A stretch of 5,841 bases of DNA from Accumulibacter sp. (GCA_031276375.1 JAISNE010000004.1:1-5841); one strand, 5' to 3'; numbered from the stretch's first letter, positions 1 through 5,314 are shown. Notes: generated from the letters alone by a model not told the origin. Made by a program: numbers and translations.

Positions 1-182
1 AACAGCCCGACCACGCTGACGAACGGCGGCGCGAGCCGCGAGAGCCGCGCCGCCTGTTCCAGGTCGACGAAACGCGGACTCGGCGGATAAAAGACCAGCC
101 CCAGCGCGTCGGCGCCGGCGTCGATCGCCGCCCGCGCGTCCTCCACGCGCGTGAGGCCGCAGATCTTGATTCGCGGTGTCAT
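1..182 (-). CDS. trpF: Phosphoribosylanthranilate isomerase, N-terminal part (runs off window)
   Basis: TrpF converts N-(5-phosphoribosyl)anthranilate to CdRP, the third step of tryptophan synthesis in the cytoplasm. About 60 residues are visible. The reverse strand reads [20 protein letters not shown] and continues with [19 protein letters not shown], the classic first strands of the TrpF (beta/alpha)8 barrel. Cys8 in the KICG motif is the family's catalytic general-base cysteine (Cys7 in Thermotoga TrpF). The ATG overlaps the stop of the upstream small ORF as ATGA, and a GGGACGG stretch inside that ORF can act as Shine-Dalgarno, so translational coupling is likely. The rest of the gene lies beyond the left edge; in many betaproteobacteria trpB would follow. 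The family assignment is secure. Confidence 0.96.
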   Translation of the reverse strand, partial: MTPRIKICGLTRVEDARAAIDAGADALGLVFYPPSPRFVDLEQAARLSRLAPPFVSVVGL

Positions 183-436
183 GCGGCGATCACCGTCCCG
201 CCGCGTCCCGCCAGGCATGCCGCATAGACCGGCCAGGGTTGGCGCGAGCCGTCGCGACGATGCCGGAGAACAATGCCGCTGGAATCGCGTTCGGGAAATC
301 CGGCAAACGGCGCGACGGGATAGAGAGCGCCAGGAAGGAAAGCGCCGGGAAGCGGTTCGGCGTCAAGAAGCTCCGCCCGCGCCTCCTTGCCAAAGCCGCG
401 GCGCGCCGGACGGTTGTCCCATTTTGCGACACGCAT
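179..436 (-). CDS. Small unknown protein (85 aa), translationally coupled to trpF
   Basis: I do not recognise a family. The product begins [20 protein letters not shown] and ends with a glycine-rich GRGGTVIAA. It is Pro/Arg/Gly-rich, has a hydrophobic-aromatic middle ([18 protein letters not shown]), and has no obvious signal peptide or membrane span. Three things support it as a gene: an AGGGA Shine-Dalgarno 8 nt before the ATG, a promoter placed to give a leader of roughly 20 nt, and a TGA that overlaps the trpF ATG. Its third codon positions are also rich in G and C. An in-frame upstream ATG at 481 would extend it by 15 residues but lies upstream of the inferred transcription start. Overlapping frames are open here, so it could be an unusually clean leader rather than a functional protein. 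In many betaproteobacteria truA occupies the place upstream of trpF; this is not TruA. Confidence 0.55.
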   Translation of the reverse strand: MRVAKWDNRPARRGFGKEARAELLDAEPLPGAFLPGALYPVAPFAGFPERDSSGIVLRHRRDGSRQPWPVYAACLAGRGGTVIAA

Positions 437-448
437 GATAGATATCCC

Positions 449-460
449 TGAGATTGGATA
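449..460. repeat. 12-bp direct repeat, copy 1 (possible operator, over the transcription start)
   Basis: TGAGATTGGATA here recurs as TGAGATTGAATA at 500-511 (11 of 12 identical), 51 bp apart. This copy covers the inferred transcription start of the leftward promoter. The arrangement suggests a regulator site pair; that is inference. Confidence 0.4.
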
Positions 461-462
461 TA

Positions 463-491
463 CATATACATTTTCGCGCATTGTAAATCAA
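463..491 (-). promoter_or_regulatory. Sigma70-type promoter for the small ORF-trpF operon
   Basis: On the reverse strand a TTGATT -35 (486-491) is followed by exactly 17 bp and a TATATG -10 (463-468) in a local AT-rich patch within GC-rich DNA. The inferred start near 456 leaves about 20 nt before the ATG at 436, with AGGGA positioned correctly. This is the best promoter match in the window, although no transcript data are available. Confidence 0.6.
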
Positions 492-499
492 TTCCTTTT

Positions 500-511
500 T
501 GAGATTGAATA
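500..511. repeat. 12-bp direct repeat, copy 2 (possible operator, upstream of -35)
   Basis: TGAGATTGAATA lies 8 bp upstream of the -35 of the leftward promoter, close to five helical turns from copy 1. A perfect 6-bp inverted repeat (CCGGAT-TTC-ATCCGG, 515-529) sits immediately beside it and may belong to the same regulatory region. Confidence 0.4.
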
Positions 512-642
512 AGACCGGATTTCATCCGGCCATTCCAAAAGCCTGCCCGATCCATTCGTCGTTCCAGGCCAGGCTTGCCGGGCGAGTGGAGGCGGGCAAA
601 CGGGTACAATGCGCGGCGTGCCTTTTACCCAACGGGGAAATC

Positions 643-1056
643 ATGACGAAAGACGCATTGGCGCGACGCGCGGCGGATATCATTGACGATATGGACGAGG
701 AAATCGGGGAGTTCCTTGCGGACGCCGAACGGGGCCACCATGACGAAGATGAGCGCGCGGAGGATACCGCCGGGGAATACGGGGCGGTTCTGGAAGCGTT
801 TCTCGCCAACGCGCGGGCGGCGAACAAGGGCGACGCGGAAACCGTCATGTCCGCCGTCAAGAACGCGGTGCTTGCGCTGAACGCGTTGGAAGAACGATAC
901 GGCATGCTTGGGCGCTTCATGCTTTTTTGCGCCGACGAAGAAGACGGCGTGACGCGCGGCGAGAAGGTTCGTGAACTCATTCGCCTGGCCGCGGCGGAGG
1001 CTGGCGTTGGCGACGGCGAGGAAGATCCGACCGGGAAATGGCGTGAAAAATGGTGA
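643..1056 (+). CDS. Acidic helical protein of unknown function (137 aa)
   Basis: I do not recognise this family. The start at 643 is chosen because GGGGAAA precedes the ATG at a suitable distance and because strong coding character (Ala/Glu/Asp-rich, GC-rich third positions) begins there; the reading frame is open further upstream but that stretch is low-quality and crosses promoter DNA. The protein has no signal peptide or membrane span. Residues 3-30 and 46-62 look like amphipathic helices rich in Asp and Glu, separated by a very acidic loop (HHDEDERAED, 32-41). Residues 66-123 read as two or three more helices (AVKNAVLALNALEERYGMLG, then KVRELIRLAAAEAG), and the tail ends GKWREKW. A TACAAT at 605-610 could be its -10, but no good -35 lies at 16-18 bp. 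It points toward the diguanylate cyclase, so it is probably monocistronic. A small helical binding or regulatory protein is possible but unproven. Confidence 0.75.
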   Translation: MTKDALARRAADIIDDMDEEIGEFLADAERGHHDEDERAEDTAGEYGAVLEAFLANARAANKGDAETVMSAVKNAVLALNALEERYGMLGRFMLFCADEEDGVTRGEKVRELIRLAAAEAGVGDGEEDPTGKWREKW

Positions 1057-1057
1057 G

Positions 1058-1070
1058 CAGGCGCCGCCTG
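1058..1070. terminator. Weak GC hairpin between convergent genes
   Basis: CAGGCGCCGCCTG directly follows the TGA of the acidic-protein gene and lies 15 bp from the convergent cyclase stop. It can form a short CAGG/CCTG stem. There is no T-run on either side, so intrinsic termination is doubtful; it is listed only as the sole hairpin in this convergent gap. Confidence 0.2.
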
Positions 1071-1084
1071 GAACAGCGGAACTT

Positions 1085-2308
1085 TCAGGCCATGCCCGAC
1101 TGCCGGCTCATCCCGTCGGAATATACGACGACCTTGTTCTTGCCGCTCGTCTTTGCCTGATACATGGCCTTGTCCGCCTTCTCGATGAAATCGTCGAGCG
1201 TTTCCTCTGGCCCCGGCACGCCGGCCATGAGGCCGATGCTGACGGTGAAGGAAAATTCCGGGTGCTTCTCGAAGCTGGCCTGCTTTATCGCGGCCATGAT
1301 CCGGGCGATGGGCCGCTCGGCCTGCTCCACGTTCGAGCTGGGCAGGAGCGTGACAAATTCCTCGCCGCCGTAGCGGCAGTACAGATCCTGAACCCGCAAG
1401 GTATTTTTGATGATCCCGCCCATGGTCTTGAGCACTTCGTCTCCAAAGGAATGCCCGTACCTGTCGTTGATCGTTTTGAAATTGTCGATGTCCGCGAAGA
1501 ATATCGCCAGCGCCGTGCCGTCCCATCGCCGACGCTCGAAAATCCGCAGCGCGGTCTCAAGGAAACATCGCCTGTTCGAAATCCCCGTCAGGCTGTCGGT
1601 GGTGGCGAAAAATTCAATGAGCCTGTCCGAATGTTCCTTCATGAGCAGCAGGTAGAAGGAAAGCCCGCCTATCAGCAGCAGCGCCAGGAGAAGAAAGACA
1701 AGCGACTGCATGGGAGAATTCGCCGGTACGCTCATGTCGTGCCCGATGGCGTGAATCCCGCGAAACAGCATCGAAAAAGTGAAGATCGCATAAAAAACGC
1801 CCATCATGCGTTTGAACAGGTTTGAATCCTTGAGAAGCATTATTTCAATGTTCATTGTCATGAAGATGAAAACAACGCAGAACGAGGCTGTCGCAACCCT
1901 TGTCGAAGGATCCGGATACCGGAACTCGATCACATTGAACACAAGCAGCGACAGCGCGAGGAAAATCGCCGATAGAGATATGCCGCGGGCTTTGCCTTCA
2001 TCCCGAAGAAGAAGCAATATGGACCGCGCTTCCAGAAAGAAGCCTGTGAATAACAGGCTGTTGCCAAGGTTGACGCTGACGACGTCCGGCAAGCAGTCTT
2101 TGAAAAAAAGACAAAAATACGCGGACGCCTGAAGGAATTTGGCAAGACTGAAATGGACGCAGCGCCGCTTGTCATCGGAACCCTGCTTCGTATGCCCGAG
2201 GGCCAGGATCAGGGCGGCGGCCGTGAAATTGCCCCAAAAGAGCACGGCAACAAGTGCCCCCGTATCGATGATGAACAGTTTGTCGAGCGTTTCCGTCATT
2301 TCCATCAT
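1085..2308 (-). CDS. Membrane-bound diguanylate cyclase (7TM-GGDEF)
   Basis: This enzyme condenses two GTP to cyclic di-GMP, the second messenger for biofilm and motility switching, at the inner membrane. The 407-aa product has about seven hydrophobic segments (roughly 13-38, 52-69, 82-100, 110-128, 139-158, 168-185, 199-223) and a C-terminal GGDEF domain (about 235-400). The domain opens with the typical DSLTGISNRR. It carries the Mg-binding FFADIDNFK (Asp273), NDRYGHSFGDE, the active-site GGEEF (314-318) and the product-inhibition RxxD motif RVQD (305-308), exactly five residues upstream. All catalytic features are intact, so it should be active and feedback-inhibited. The start at 2308 is chosen because GAGGGA precedes it at good spacing; ATGs at 2305 and 2299 are alternatives. 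The frame stays open upstream to 2584 but that part is low-complexity and lacks coding character. No EAL domain is present, and no periplasmic ligand domain is recognisable. Confidence 0.95.
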   Translation of the reverse strand: MMEMTETLDKLFIIDTGALVAVLFWGNFTAAALILALGHTKQGSDDKRRCVHFSLAKFLQASAYFCLFFKDCLPDVVSVNLGNSLLFTGFFLEARSILLLLRDEGKARGISLSAIFLALSLLVFNVIEFRYPDPSTRVATASFCVVFIFMTMNIEIMLLKDSNLFKRMMGVFYAIFTFSMLFRGIHAIGHDMSVPANSPMQSLVFLLLALLLIGGLSFYLLLMKEHSDRLIEFFATTDSLTGISNRRCFLETALRIFERRRWDGTALAIFFADIDNFKTINDRYGHSFGDEVLKTMGGIIKNTLRVQDLYCRYGGEEFVTLLPSSNVEQAERPIARIMAAIKQASFEKHPEFSFTVSIGLMAGVPGPEETLDDFIEKADKAMYQAKTSGKNKVVVYSDGMSRQSGMA

Positions 2309-2333
2309 TTCTTTTCCCTCTGTCTCTTTTGCC

Positions 2334-2355
2334 GCGATGTTCTTGCGATGTTCTT
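2334..2355. repeat. 11-bp perfect tandem duplication upstream of the cyclase
   Basis: GCGATGTTCTT occurs twice back to back (2334-2344 and 2345-2355), starting 26 bp upstream of the cyclase ATG. It would lie in the 5' leader or promoter region of that gene. It may be replication slippage or a doubled regulator site. Confidence 0.6.
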
Positions 2356-2475
2356 GAATCCCCTGGCGATCTCTCCCGGCATAAGCTTCGGCCGCGCCGG
2401 GACAGCGGATGGATGCGATCAGCCTCACCGCCCATCCGCGCAAACTCGATGTCGCAGCGCTCGCCGATCCCCCTC

Positions 2476-2505
2476 GCCCCTTCGCCCCTTCGCCCCTTCG
2501 CCCCC
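2476..2505. repeat. 8-bp tandem repeat (GCCCCTTC)n
   Basis: Three full copies of GCCCCTTC (2476-2499) are followed by a partial fourth; the preceding CCCCTCGCC looks like a degenerate copy. On the reverse strand it reads as GAAGGGGC units. The copy number could vary between strains by slippage. It lies outside any convincing gene. Confidence 0.85.
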
Positions 2506-2619
2506 GCGTCCCTCGCCATTTCCGTGATGATATGGGCAACTTCACCACCGGGCAACGCCCTCGGTACTTCACCGGCAATACCACGTGACAATGAGTCCAC
2601 CGCGCGCAATGACTCGCCG

Positions 2620-2643
2620 GCGCTCATTGACGCGCTCATTGAC
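2620..2643. repeat. 12-bp perfect tandem duplication
   Basis: GCGCTCATTGAC is present twice with no spacer. A related motif in the opposite sense (GACAATGAG, 2587-2595) lies just upstream, so an operator cluster for one of the divergent genes is possible, though slippage alone would explain the duplication. Confidence 0.6.
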
Positions 2644-2680
2644 GAAAAGTCCGCCCGGTTCGCCGGGAAACGAAACTTTC

Positions 2681-2710
2681 CTGTTATTTTCAAGCCTGGA
2701 CACTTATACT
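2681..2710 (+). promoter_or_regulatory. Possible promoter for the bL12-like gene
   Basis: TATACT (2705-2710) is a good -10 in a small AT-rich patch. The best -35 at workable spacing is CTGTTA (2681-2686, 18 bp spacer, 3 of 6 matches). Transcription would begin near 2717, leaving a leader of about 115 nt before the ATG at 2832. Confidence 0.4.
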
Positions 2711-2831
2711 GCGCCGATGATTCCGGGCGCCCTGTCCAACCCCGCGTTCCGCGAGCGCGCCGAAAACCGCGCGGGACGCGGCGGGAGCACACGTCGCCGC
2801 TCCTCCCGAAACACCCAATGGACCAGACCTC

Positions 2832-3254
2832 ATGCCGACCGCCCTTCCCGAGATCGTCCTGCGCGCGCTGGCGCGCGGAGAAAAGATCGAAGCAATCAAA
2901 CGGCTGCGCGAAACGACGGGACTGGGTCTCAAAGAGGCCAAGGACGTGATCGATGCGCAAACGCGCGAAACCGGGGCGCGGTCGTCGCCCGCGACAACAT
3001 CGGGCCGCTTGCCGGAGAACGTCATTGCCGCGCTGACGCGCGGAGAAAAGATCGAAGCAATCAGGCGGCTGCGCAAAGCGACGGGACTGGGTCTCAAGGA
3101 CGCCAGGGACGCCATCGAATCCGCCCGTATCAGGCCACGACGCCGAGCACCGGTCGAGGTTCCGAAGTCCGGCAACACCGCCTGGTTCGCCGCTTACCTG
3201 ATAGTGGCGATAGCCGGTATAGTGGCCTACCACTTCCTGCGCGGCGGCGGTTGA
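2832..3254 (+). CDS. Tail-anchored protein with two bL12 C-terminal-type repeats (140 aa)
   Basis: Residues 5-41 and 60-96 are two copies of the helix-turn-helix part of the ribosomal protein bL12 (L7/L12) C-terminal domain: GEKIEAIKRLRETTGLGLKE in copy 1 and GEKIEAIRRLRKATGLGLKD in copy 2. In bL12 this surface recruits translational GTPases. Neither copy has the full domain of about 68 residues. A basic linker (RPRRRAPVEVPK, about 101-112) precedes one membrane span (about 117-135, WFAAYLIVAIAGIVAYHFL), so the repeats should face the cytoplasm from a C-terminal inner-membrane anchor. There is no bL12 N-terminal dimerisation domain, so this is not the ribosomal stalk protein. Proteins with this short domain and one span occur in proteobacteria and are uncharacterised as far as I know. 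The Shine-Dalgarno is weak, but the ATG fits the start of the first repeat. The next gene follows after 54 bp on the same strand, so they may share a transcript. Confidence 0.9.
   Translation: MPTALPEIVLRALARGEKIEAIKRLRETTGLGLKEAKDVIDAQTRETGARSSPATTSGRLPENVIAALTRGEKIEAIRRLRKATGLGLKDARDAIESARIRPRRRAPVEVPKSGNTAWFAAYLIVAIAGIVAYHFLRGGG
2844..3119 (+). repeat. Internal 111-bp direct duplication, 165-bp period
   Basis: The copies are 2844-2954 and 3009-3119, in frame (55-codon period). They include a run of 27 identical bases around GGAGAAAAGATCGAAGC and a second of 19 around CGACGGGACTGGGTCTC. Identity extends through synonymous positions, which points to a fairly recent duplication or gene conversion rather than ancient repeat divergence. 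Confidence 0.9.
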
Positions 3255-3308
3255 GCCGTACCGGCGGCGATGCCGGCCCATCCTACCTCGAACCTCGGGA
3301 GCGCCATA

Positions 3309-3794
3309 ATGCCTATCACCCCCCTCCATCTCGGCCCGGGCGCCGCCTTCAAAGCGCTCGGCGGGCGGCATTTCAGCTTCATGGTTTTTGGCGGCTCACA
3401 GGCGCTCATGGACATCGAGCCATTGATCGGCATCCTGCGGGACTGGGACATCCTGCATGGCTACACGCACACTCTGCCGGGAGCCTTGGTCATCGGCACG
3501 CTCGCGGGCTTCATCGGAAAACCCGTCAGCCACATGGCGCTCAAATGGCTGGCCATTCCCCACTACCCATTCACCTGGCTTGCCTCGTTTACCGGCGCCT
3601 ACGTTGGCGTCTTTTCGCACATCCTCCTCGACGCCGTCATGCACCCCGACATGTCCCCGTGGTGGCCAATCGCCTCCGGCAATCCGCTGCTCGGCATCGT
3701 GAGCATCGACCATTTACATCTGTCATGCCTGCTTACCGGCGTCATCGGCGCCATCGTCATCGCGCTCCGCTTCAAGGCTCATGGACGGGCCTGA
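3309..3794 (+). CDS. Small membrane protein, putative metal-dependent hydrolase (YdjM-like)
   Basis: The 161-aa product begins MPITPLHLGPGAAFKALGGR, a start style shared by small membrane proteins related to the YdjM-type predicted metal-dependent hydrolases (PF04307-like). Conserved-looking polar residues sit in or beside hydrophobic segments: His7, Asp35 and Glu37 (MDIEP), His50 and His54 (HGYTH), then FSHILLDAVMH with His104, Asp108, His112 and Asp114. These could form a metal site at the membrane. Hydrophobic stretches are about 24-42, 56-70, 86-108 and 136-153. The start at 3309 is chosen because GGGAG (3297-3301) lies 7 nt upstream; an in-frame ATG at 3270 has no such site. It lies 54 bp downstream of the bL12-like gene on the same strand and may be co-transcribed. 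The substrate is unknown; the family call is from residue pattern only. Confidence 0.8.
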   Translation: MPITPLHLGPGAAFKALGGRHFSFMVFGGSQALMDIEPLIGILRDWDILHGYTHTLPGALVIGTLAGFIGKPVSHMALKWLAIPHYPFTWLASFTGAYVGVFSHILLDAVMHPDMSPWWPIASGNPLLGIVSIDHLHLSCLLTGVIGAIVIALRFKAHGRA

Positions 3795-3876
3795 TGATTC
3801 ATCCGCGGCAGACTCCGTATCAACGGCCCGTTGAACACAACTTGATATCGATTCTCGTCCATGACGGAAAAACCAT

Positions 3877-3996
3877 CGTCATTGCAAGGGCCGTCAGGCC
3901 CCGCGGCAATCCGGACAGACGTGGAAAACACCTCGCCGTTTCAGAAAACCCAGGCGCCGTTTGGATTGCCGCGTCGCTGCGCTCCTCGCAATGACG
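3877..3996. repeat. REP/MITE-like inverted element, copy 1
   Basis: The left arm (3877-3912) begins CGTCATTGC and ends GGCAATCC. The right arm (3963-3996) is its inverted counterpart, beginning GGATTGCCGCG and ending GCAATGACG, with a 50-bp spacer. Each arm also contains a smaller GC-rich palindrome. Arms of this type (CGTCATTGCGAGG...GGCAATCC) are widespread intergenic repeats in GC-rich bacteria. No ORF lies inside, so mobility would need a transposase acting from elsewhere. Confidence 0.85.
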
Positions 3997-4030
3997 GAGT
4001 TCTCCCCGCCTTGCCGTGACGAATACCTTT

Positions 4031-4073
4031 GTTGTTGAACGGGCGCGACAACGAACCCAACGCCCGCAACAAC
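4031..4073. other. Long imperfect hairpin
   Basis: GTTGTTG-AA-CGGGCG (4031-4045) pairs with CGCCCGCAACAAC (4061-4073), giving 13 base pairs with a 2-nt bulge and a 15-nt loop. It lies between the REP-like elements. It could be a structured RNA, a terminator remnant or the end of a lost element; there is no T-run to support termination. Confidence 0.5.
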
Positions 4074-4151
4074 GCGCCAATTCTCGACGGAGGACGGACA
4101 ACTACCGGCGCTGCGCGCCGCAATATGACTGTCTTCGGTCATCTGTCCTCT

Positions 4152-4184
4152 GGATTGCCGCGTCGCGCGGCCCGAGCCATGACG
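4152..4184. repeat. REP-like repeat, solitary arm
   Basis: A single arm starting GGATTGCCGCGTCGCGCGG and ending CATGACG. Its reverse complement closely matches the left arm of the 5315-5393 element (both read GCTCGGGCYGCGCGACG internally), so it derives from that subtype. Its partner arm is missing. Confidence 0.75.
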
Positions 4185-4226
4185 ACGCGGTCAAGCCATC
4201 GTGACATGCCAAAAATGACCGAAATC

Positions 4227-4238
4227 CTGACATGTCAG
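4227..4238. repeat. Perfect 12-bp palindrome CTGACATGTCAG
   Basis: A fully symmetric 12-mer in otherwise featureless DNA, with a related GTGACATGCC 26 bp upstream at 4201. The form suits a dimeric regulator site, but no promoter is evident beside it. Confidence 0.3.
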
Positions 4239-4330
4239 ATTTGCGTATCAACGGCCTGCTGGGCGCCACTTGGCATCAAGCGCCGCGCTCTTTTCAGGAA
4301 ATTGAAAATGCCGGCAGGAAATTAGCGACA

Positions 4331-4342
4331 GCCCTTCAGGGC
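4331..4342. terminator. Possible terminator hairpin after aadA-family gene
   Basis: GCCCTTCAGGGC forms a 4-bp stem with a TTCA loop, 22 bp past the stop of the leftward aadA-family gene, and is flanked by GGGGTTT on the forward strand. The leftward transcript has no T-run after it, so termination is weak. The sequence also resembles hairpin ends of IS200/IS605-type elements, without further support. Confidence 0.3.
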
Positions 4343-4364
4343 GGGGTTTCGACCGGAGCTGGTT

Positions 4365-5168
4365 TTACGATCGTTGGCGCTGCCCAGGCAGCTTGGTGAC
4401 TTCACGCACGATGAGCGCAATGAGGTCTGTCAGTTGGCTGCCACGCAGGGTCAAACGATCTTCACGATGCCCAAGGTAAGCCTGCCGGGCTTCGGATAAT
4501 ACGGATCGATGCTCTTCCGGCAAACGCTCGATCACCCAATCAGCGGCGACGTCCTTTGGCGCAATCTTGCCGGTCGATGCGCTGTACCAGACGCGAGCCA
4601 AAGTGAGCGCCGCGTTCCTTTCATCCCCGGTCCAGGCTGACGGTGTGCTCCATGCTTTCAGCGTGTCGGCCAGCGCCCTGGCCAGATCGCTTTCCGGCAC
4701 CGGGTCAAAAAATTCCGCCGCCGGTGGGCCGGCCAGGGCGATGCTGTGTTGTCTTGCCTGCGTCAGAAGGATCGCCAGATCGGCATCGATGACGGCGGGT
4801 TCGACGACACCATCGAGGATATCTTTTCGCAGCCATTCTCCGAATTGCAGTTCCCGTCTGGCCGGGTAACGCCACGGCACGATGTCGCCGCGCGCGACAA
4901 CCGTCACATCCAGCGCCCGGATTTCCTTGCCTTGACCGGGCGGCGCGGAAATCTTGAGCAGATCGGTCAGCAACGCCCGCCGCGCGTCGGCATCGGACTT
5001 TGTCGCCACCGTGACCAGCAAATCGATGTCGCTGAATGGCTTCAGGCCGCCGTCCAGCGCGGAGCCGTACAAGTGCGCGGCCAACAGCGTCGAGGCCAGA
5101 TGGCGTTCGATGACATCCAGCGCCCGCGACAACTGCGCCGATATTTCAGCGGGAACGGCGTCACTCAT
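4365..5168 (-). CDS. aadA-like: Aminoglycoside nucleotidyltransferase, AadA family
   Basis: AadA-family enzymes use ATP to adenylylate position 3'' of streptomycin and position 9 of spectinomycin, inactivating the drugs in the cytoplasm. The 267-aa product lines up with AadA1 (263 aa as I recall it) with no gap through at least residue 182, including LYGSALDGGLKPFSDIDLLV (34-53), PWRYPARRELQFGEW (98-112), FDPVPE (154-159), TGDERNAALTLARVWYSA (180-197) and TGKIAPKDVAADW. Metal-binding Asp47 and Asp49 of the nucleotidyltransferase fold, Trp112, Trp173 and Asp182 are conserved. Two key residues differ: the catalytic base Glu87 is Asp (codon 4908-4910), and Asp178, needed for streptomycin, is Ala (codon 4635-4637). 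The start at 5168 is chosen because MSDAVPAEISAQLS matches the AadA1 start position; an ATG 12 nt upstream (5180) is less likely. The Shine-Dalgarno (GGA) is weak. The gene is intact and sits alone between REP-like repeats, with no attC seen, so it is not an evident integron cassette. Confidence 0.95.
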   Translation of the reverse strand: MSDAVPAEISAQLSRALDVIERHLASTLLAAHLYGSALDGGLKPFSDIDLLVTVATKSDADARRALLTDLLKISAPPGQGKEIRALDVTVVARGDIVPWRYPARRELQFGEWLRKDILDGVVEPAVIDADLAILLTQARQHSIALAGPPAAEFFDPVPESDLARALADTLKAWSTPSAWTGDERNAALTLARVWYSASTGKIAPKDVAADWVIERLPEEHRSVLSEARQAYLGHREDRLTLRGSQLTDLIALIVREVTKLPGQRQRS

Positions 5169-5192
5169 GAGGTCCAACATCCGAAACAGGCC

Positions 5193-5209
5193 GCGCCGCG
5201 AGGCGGCGC
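5193..5209. promoter_or_regulatory. GC-rich hairpin just upstream of the aadA-family start
   Basis: GCGCCGC and GCGGCGC form a perfect 7-bp stem with a 3-nt loop, 24 bp from the ATG. In the leftward transcript it would fold in the leader directly above the weak Shine-Dalgarno and could limit translation. No strong promoter is recognisable in the 105 bp between it and the REP-like element. Confidence 0.35.
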
Positions 5210-5314
5210 CGGCTTGATTTGATCGTCATGGGCTTGCCGTATGTGCCTGGACGCGCCATACGTACAAGAACCAATACTCAGCGGTCGGTAATTTAGGAAA
5301 CACCGGAATAAAAT

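Larger units (their letters stand above)
2309..2831. other. Repeat-bearing intergenic region between divergent genes
   Basis: This stretch of about 520 bp separates the leftward cyclase from the rightward bL12-like gene. Reading frames are open in several directions, but they are Arg/Pro/Ser-rich, lack ribosome binding sites and match no family I know, so I call no gene. It does hold three tandem duplications (2334-2355, 2476-2505, 2620-2643) and a plausible promoter for the rightward gene (TATACT at 2705-2710). Confidence 0.6.
3795..4364. other. Non-coding accessory region with repeats
   Basis: This stretch of about 570 bp has no convincing gene. It holds a complete REP/MITE-like inverted element (3877-3996), a single arm of the same family (4152-4184), a bulged hairpin (4031-4073), a 12-bp palindrome (4227-4238) and a terminator-like hairpin (4331-4342). 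CGTATCAACGGCC occurs near both ends (3816-3828 and 4244-4256). Confidence 0.6.

Noticed and set aside
522..1526. Reverse open frame across the acidic-protein gene and cyclase C-terminus
   Set aside because: It crosses a stop and a convergent gene boundary, and the cyclase frame explains this DNA.
2309..2584. N-terminal extension of the cyclase by 92 codons
   Set aside because: Low-complexity, contains the 8-bp tandem repeat and the 11-bp duplication, and the good Shine-Dalgarno sits at 2315-2320 before the internal ATG.
2172..3371. Long reverse open frame (399 codons)
   Set aside because: Antisense to the bL12-like gene and out of frame with the cyclase N-terminus; composition is that of a shadow frame.
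2585..3994. Long forward open frame (469 codons) over the bL12-like and YdjM-like genes
   Set aside because: Arg/Pro/Ser-rich translation in a frame shifted from two well-supported genes, with no ribosome binding site and no family resemblance; a GC-rich shadow frame.
4250..4364. Possible attC recombination site after the aadA-family gene
   Set aside because: No RYYYAAC/GTTRRRY core pair flanking an inverted repeat could be found; GTTGATA on the reverse strand does not fit.
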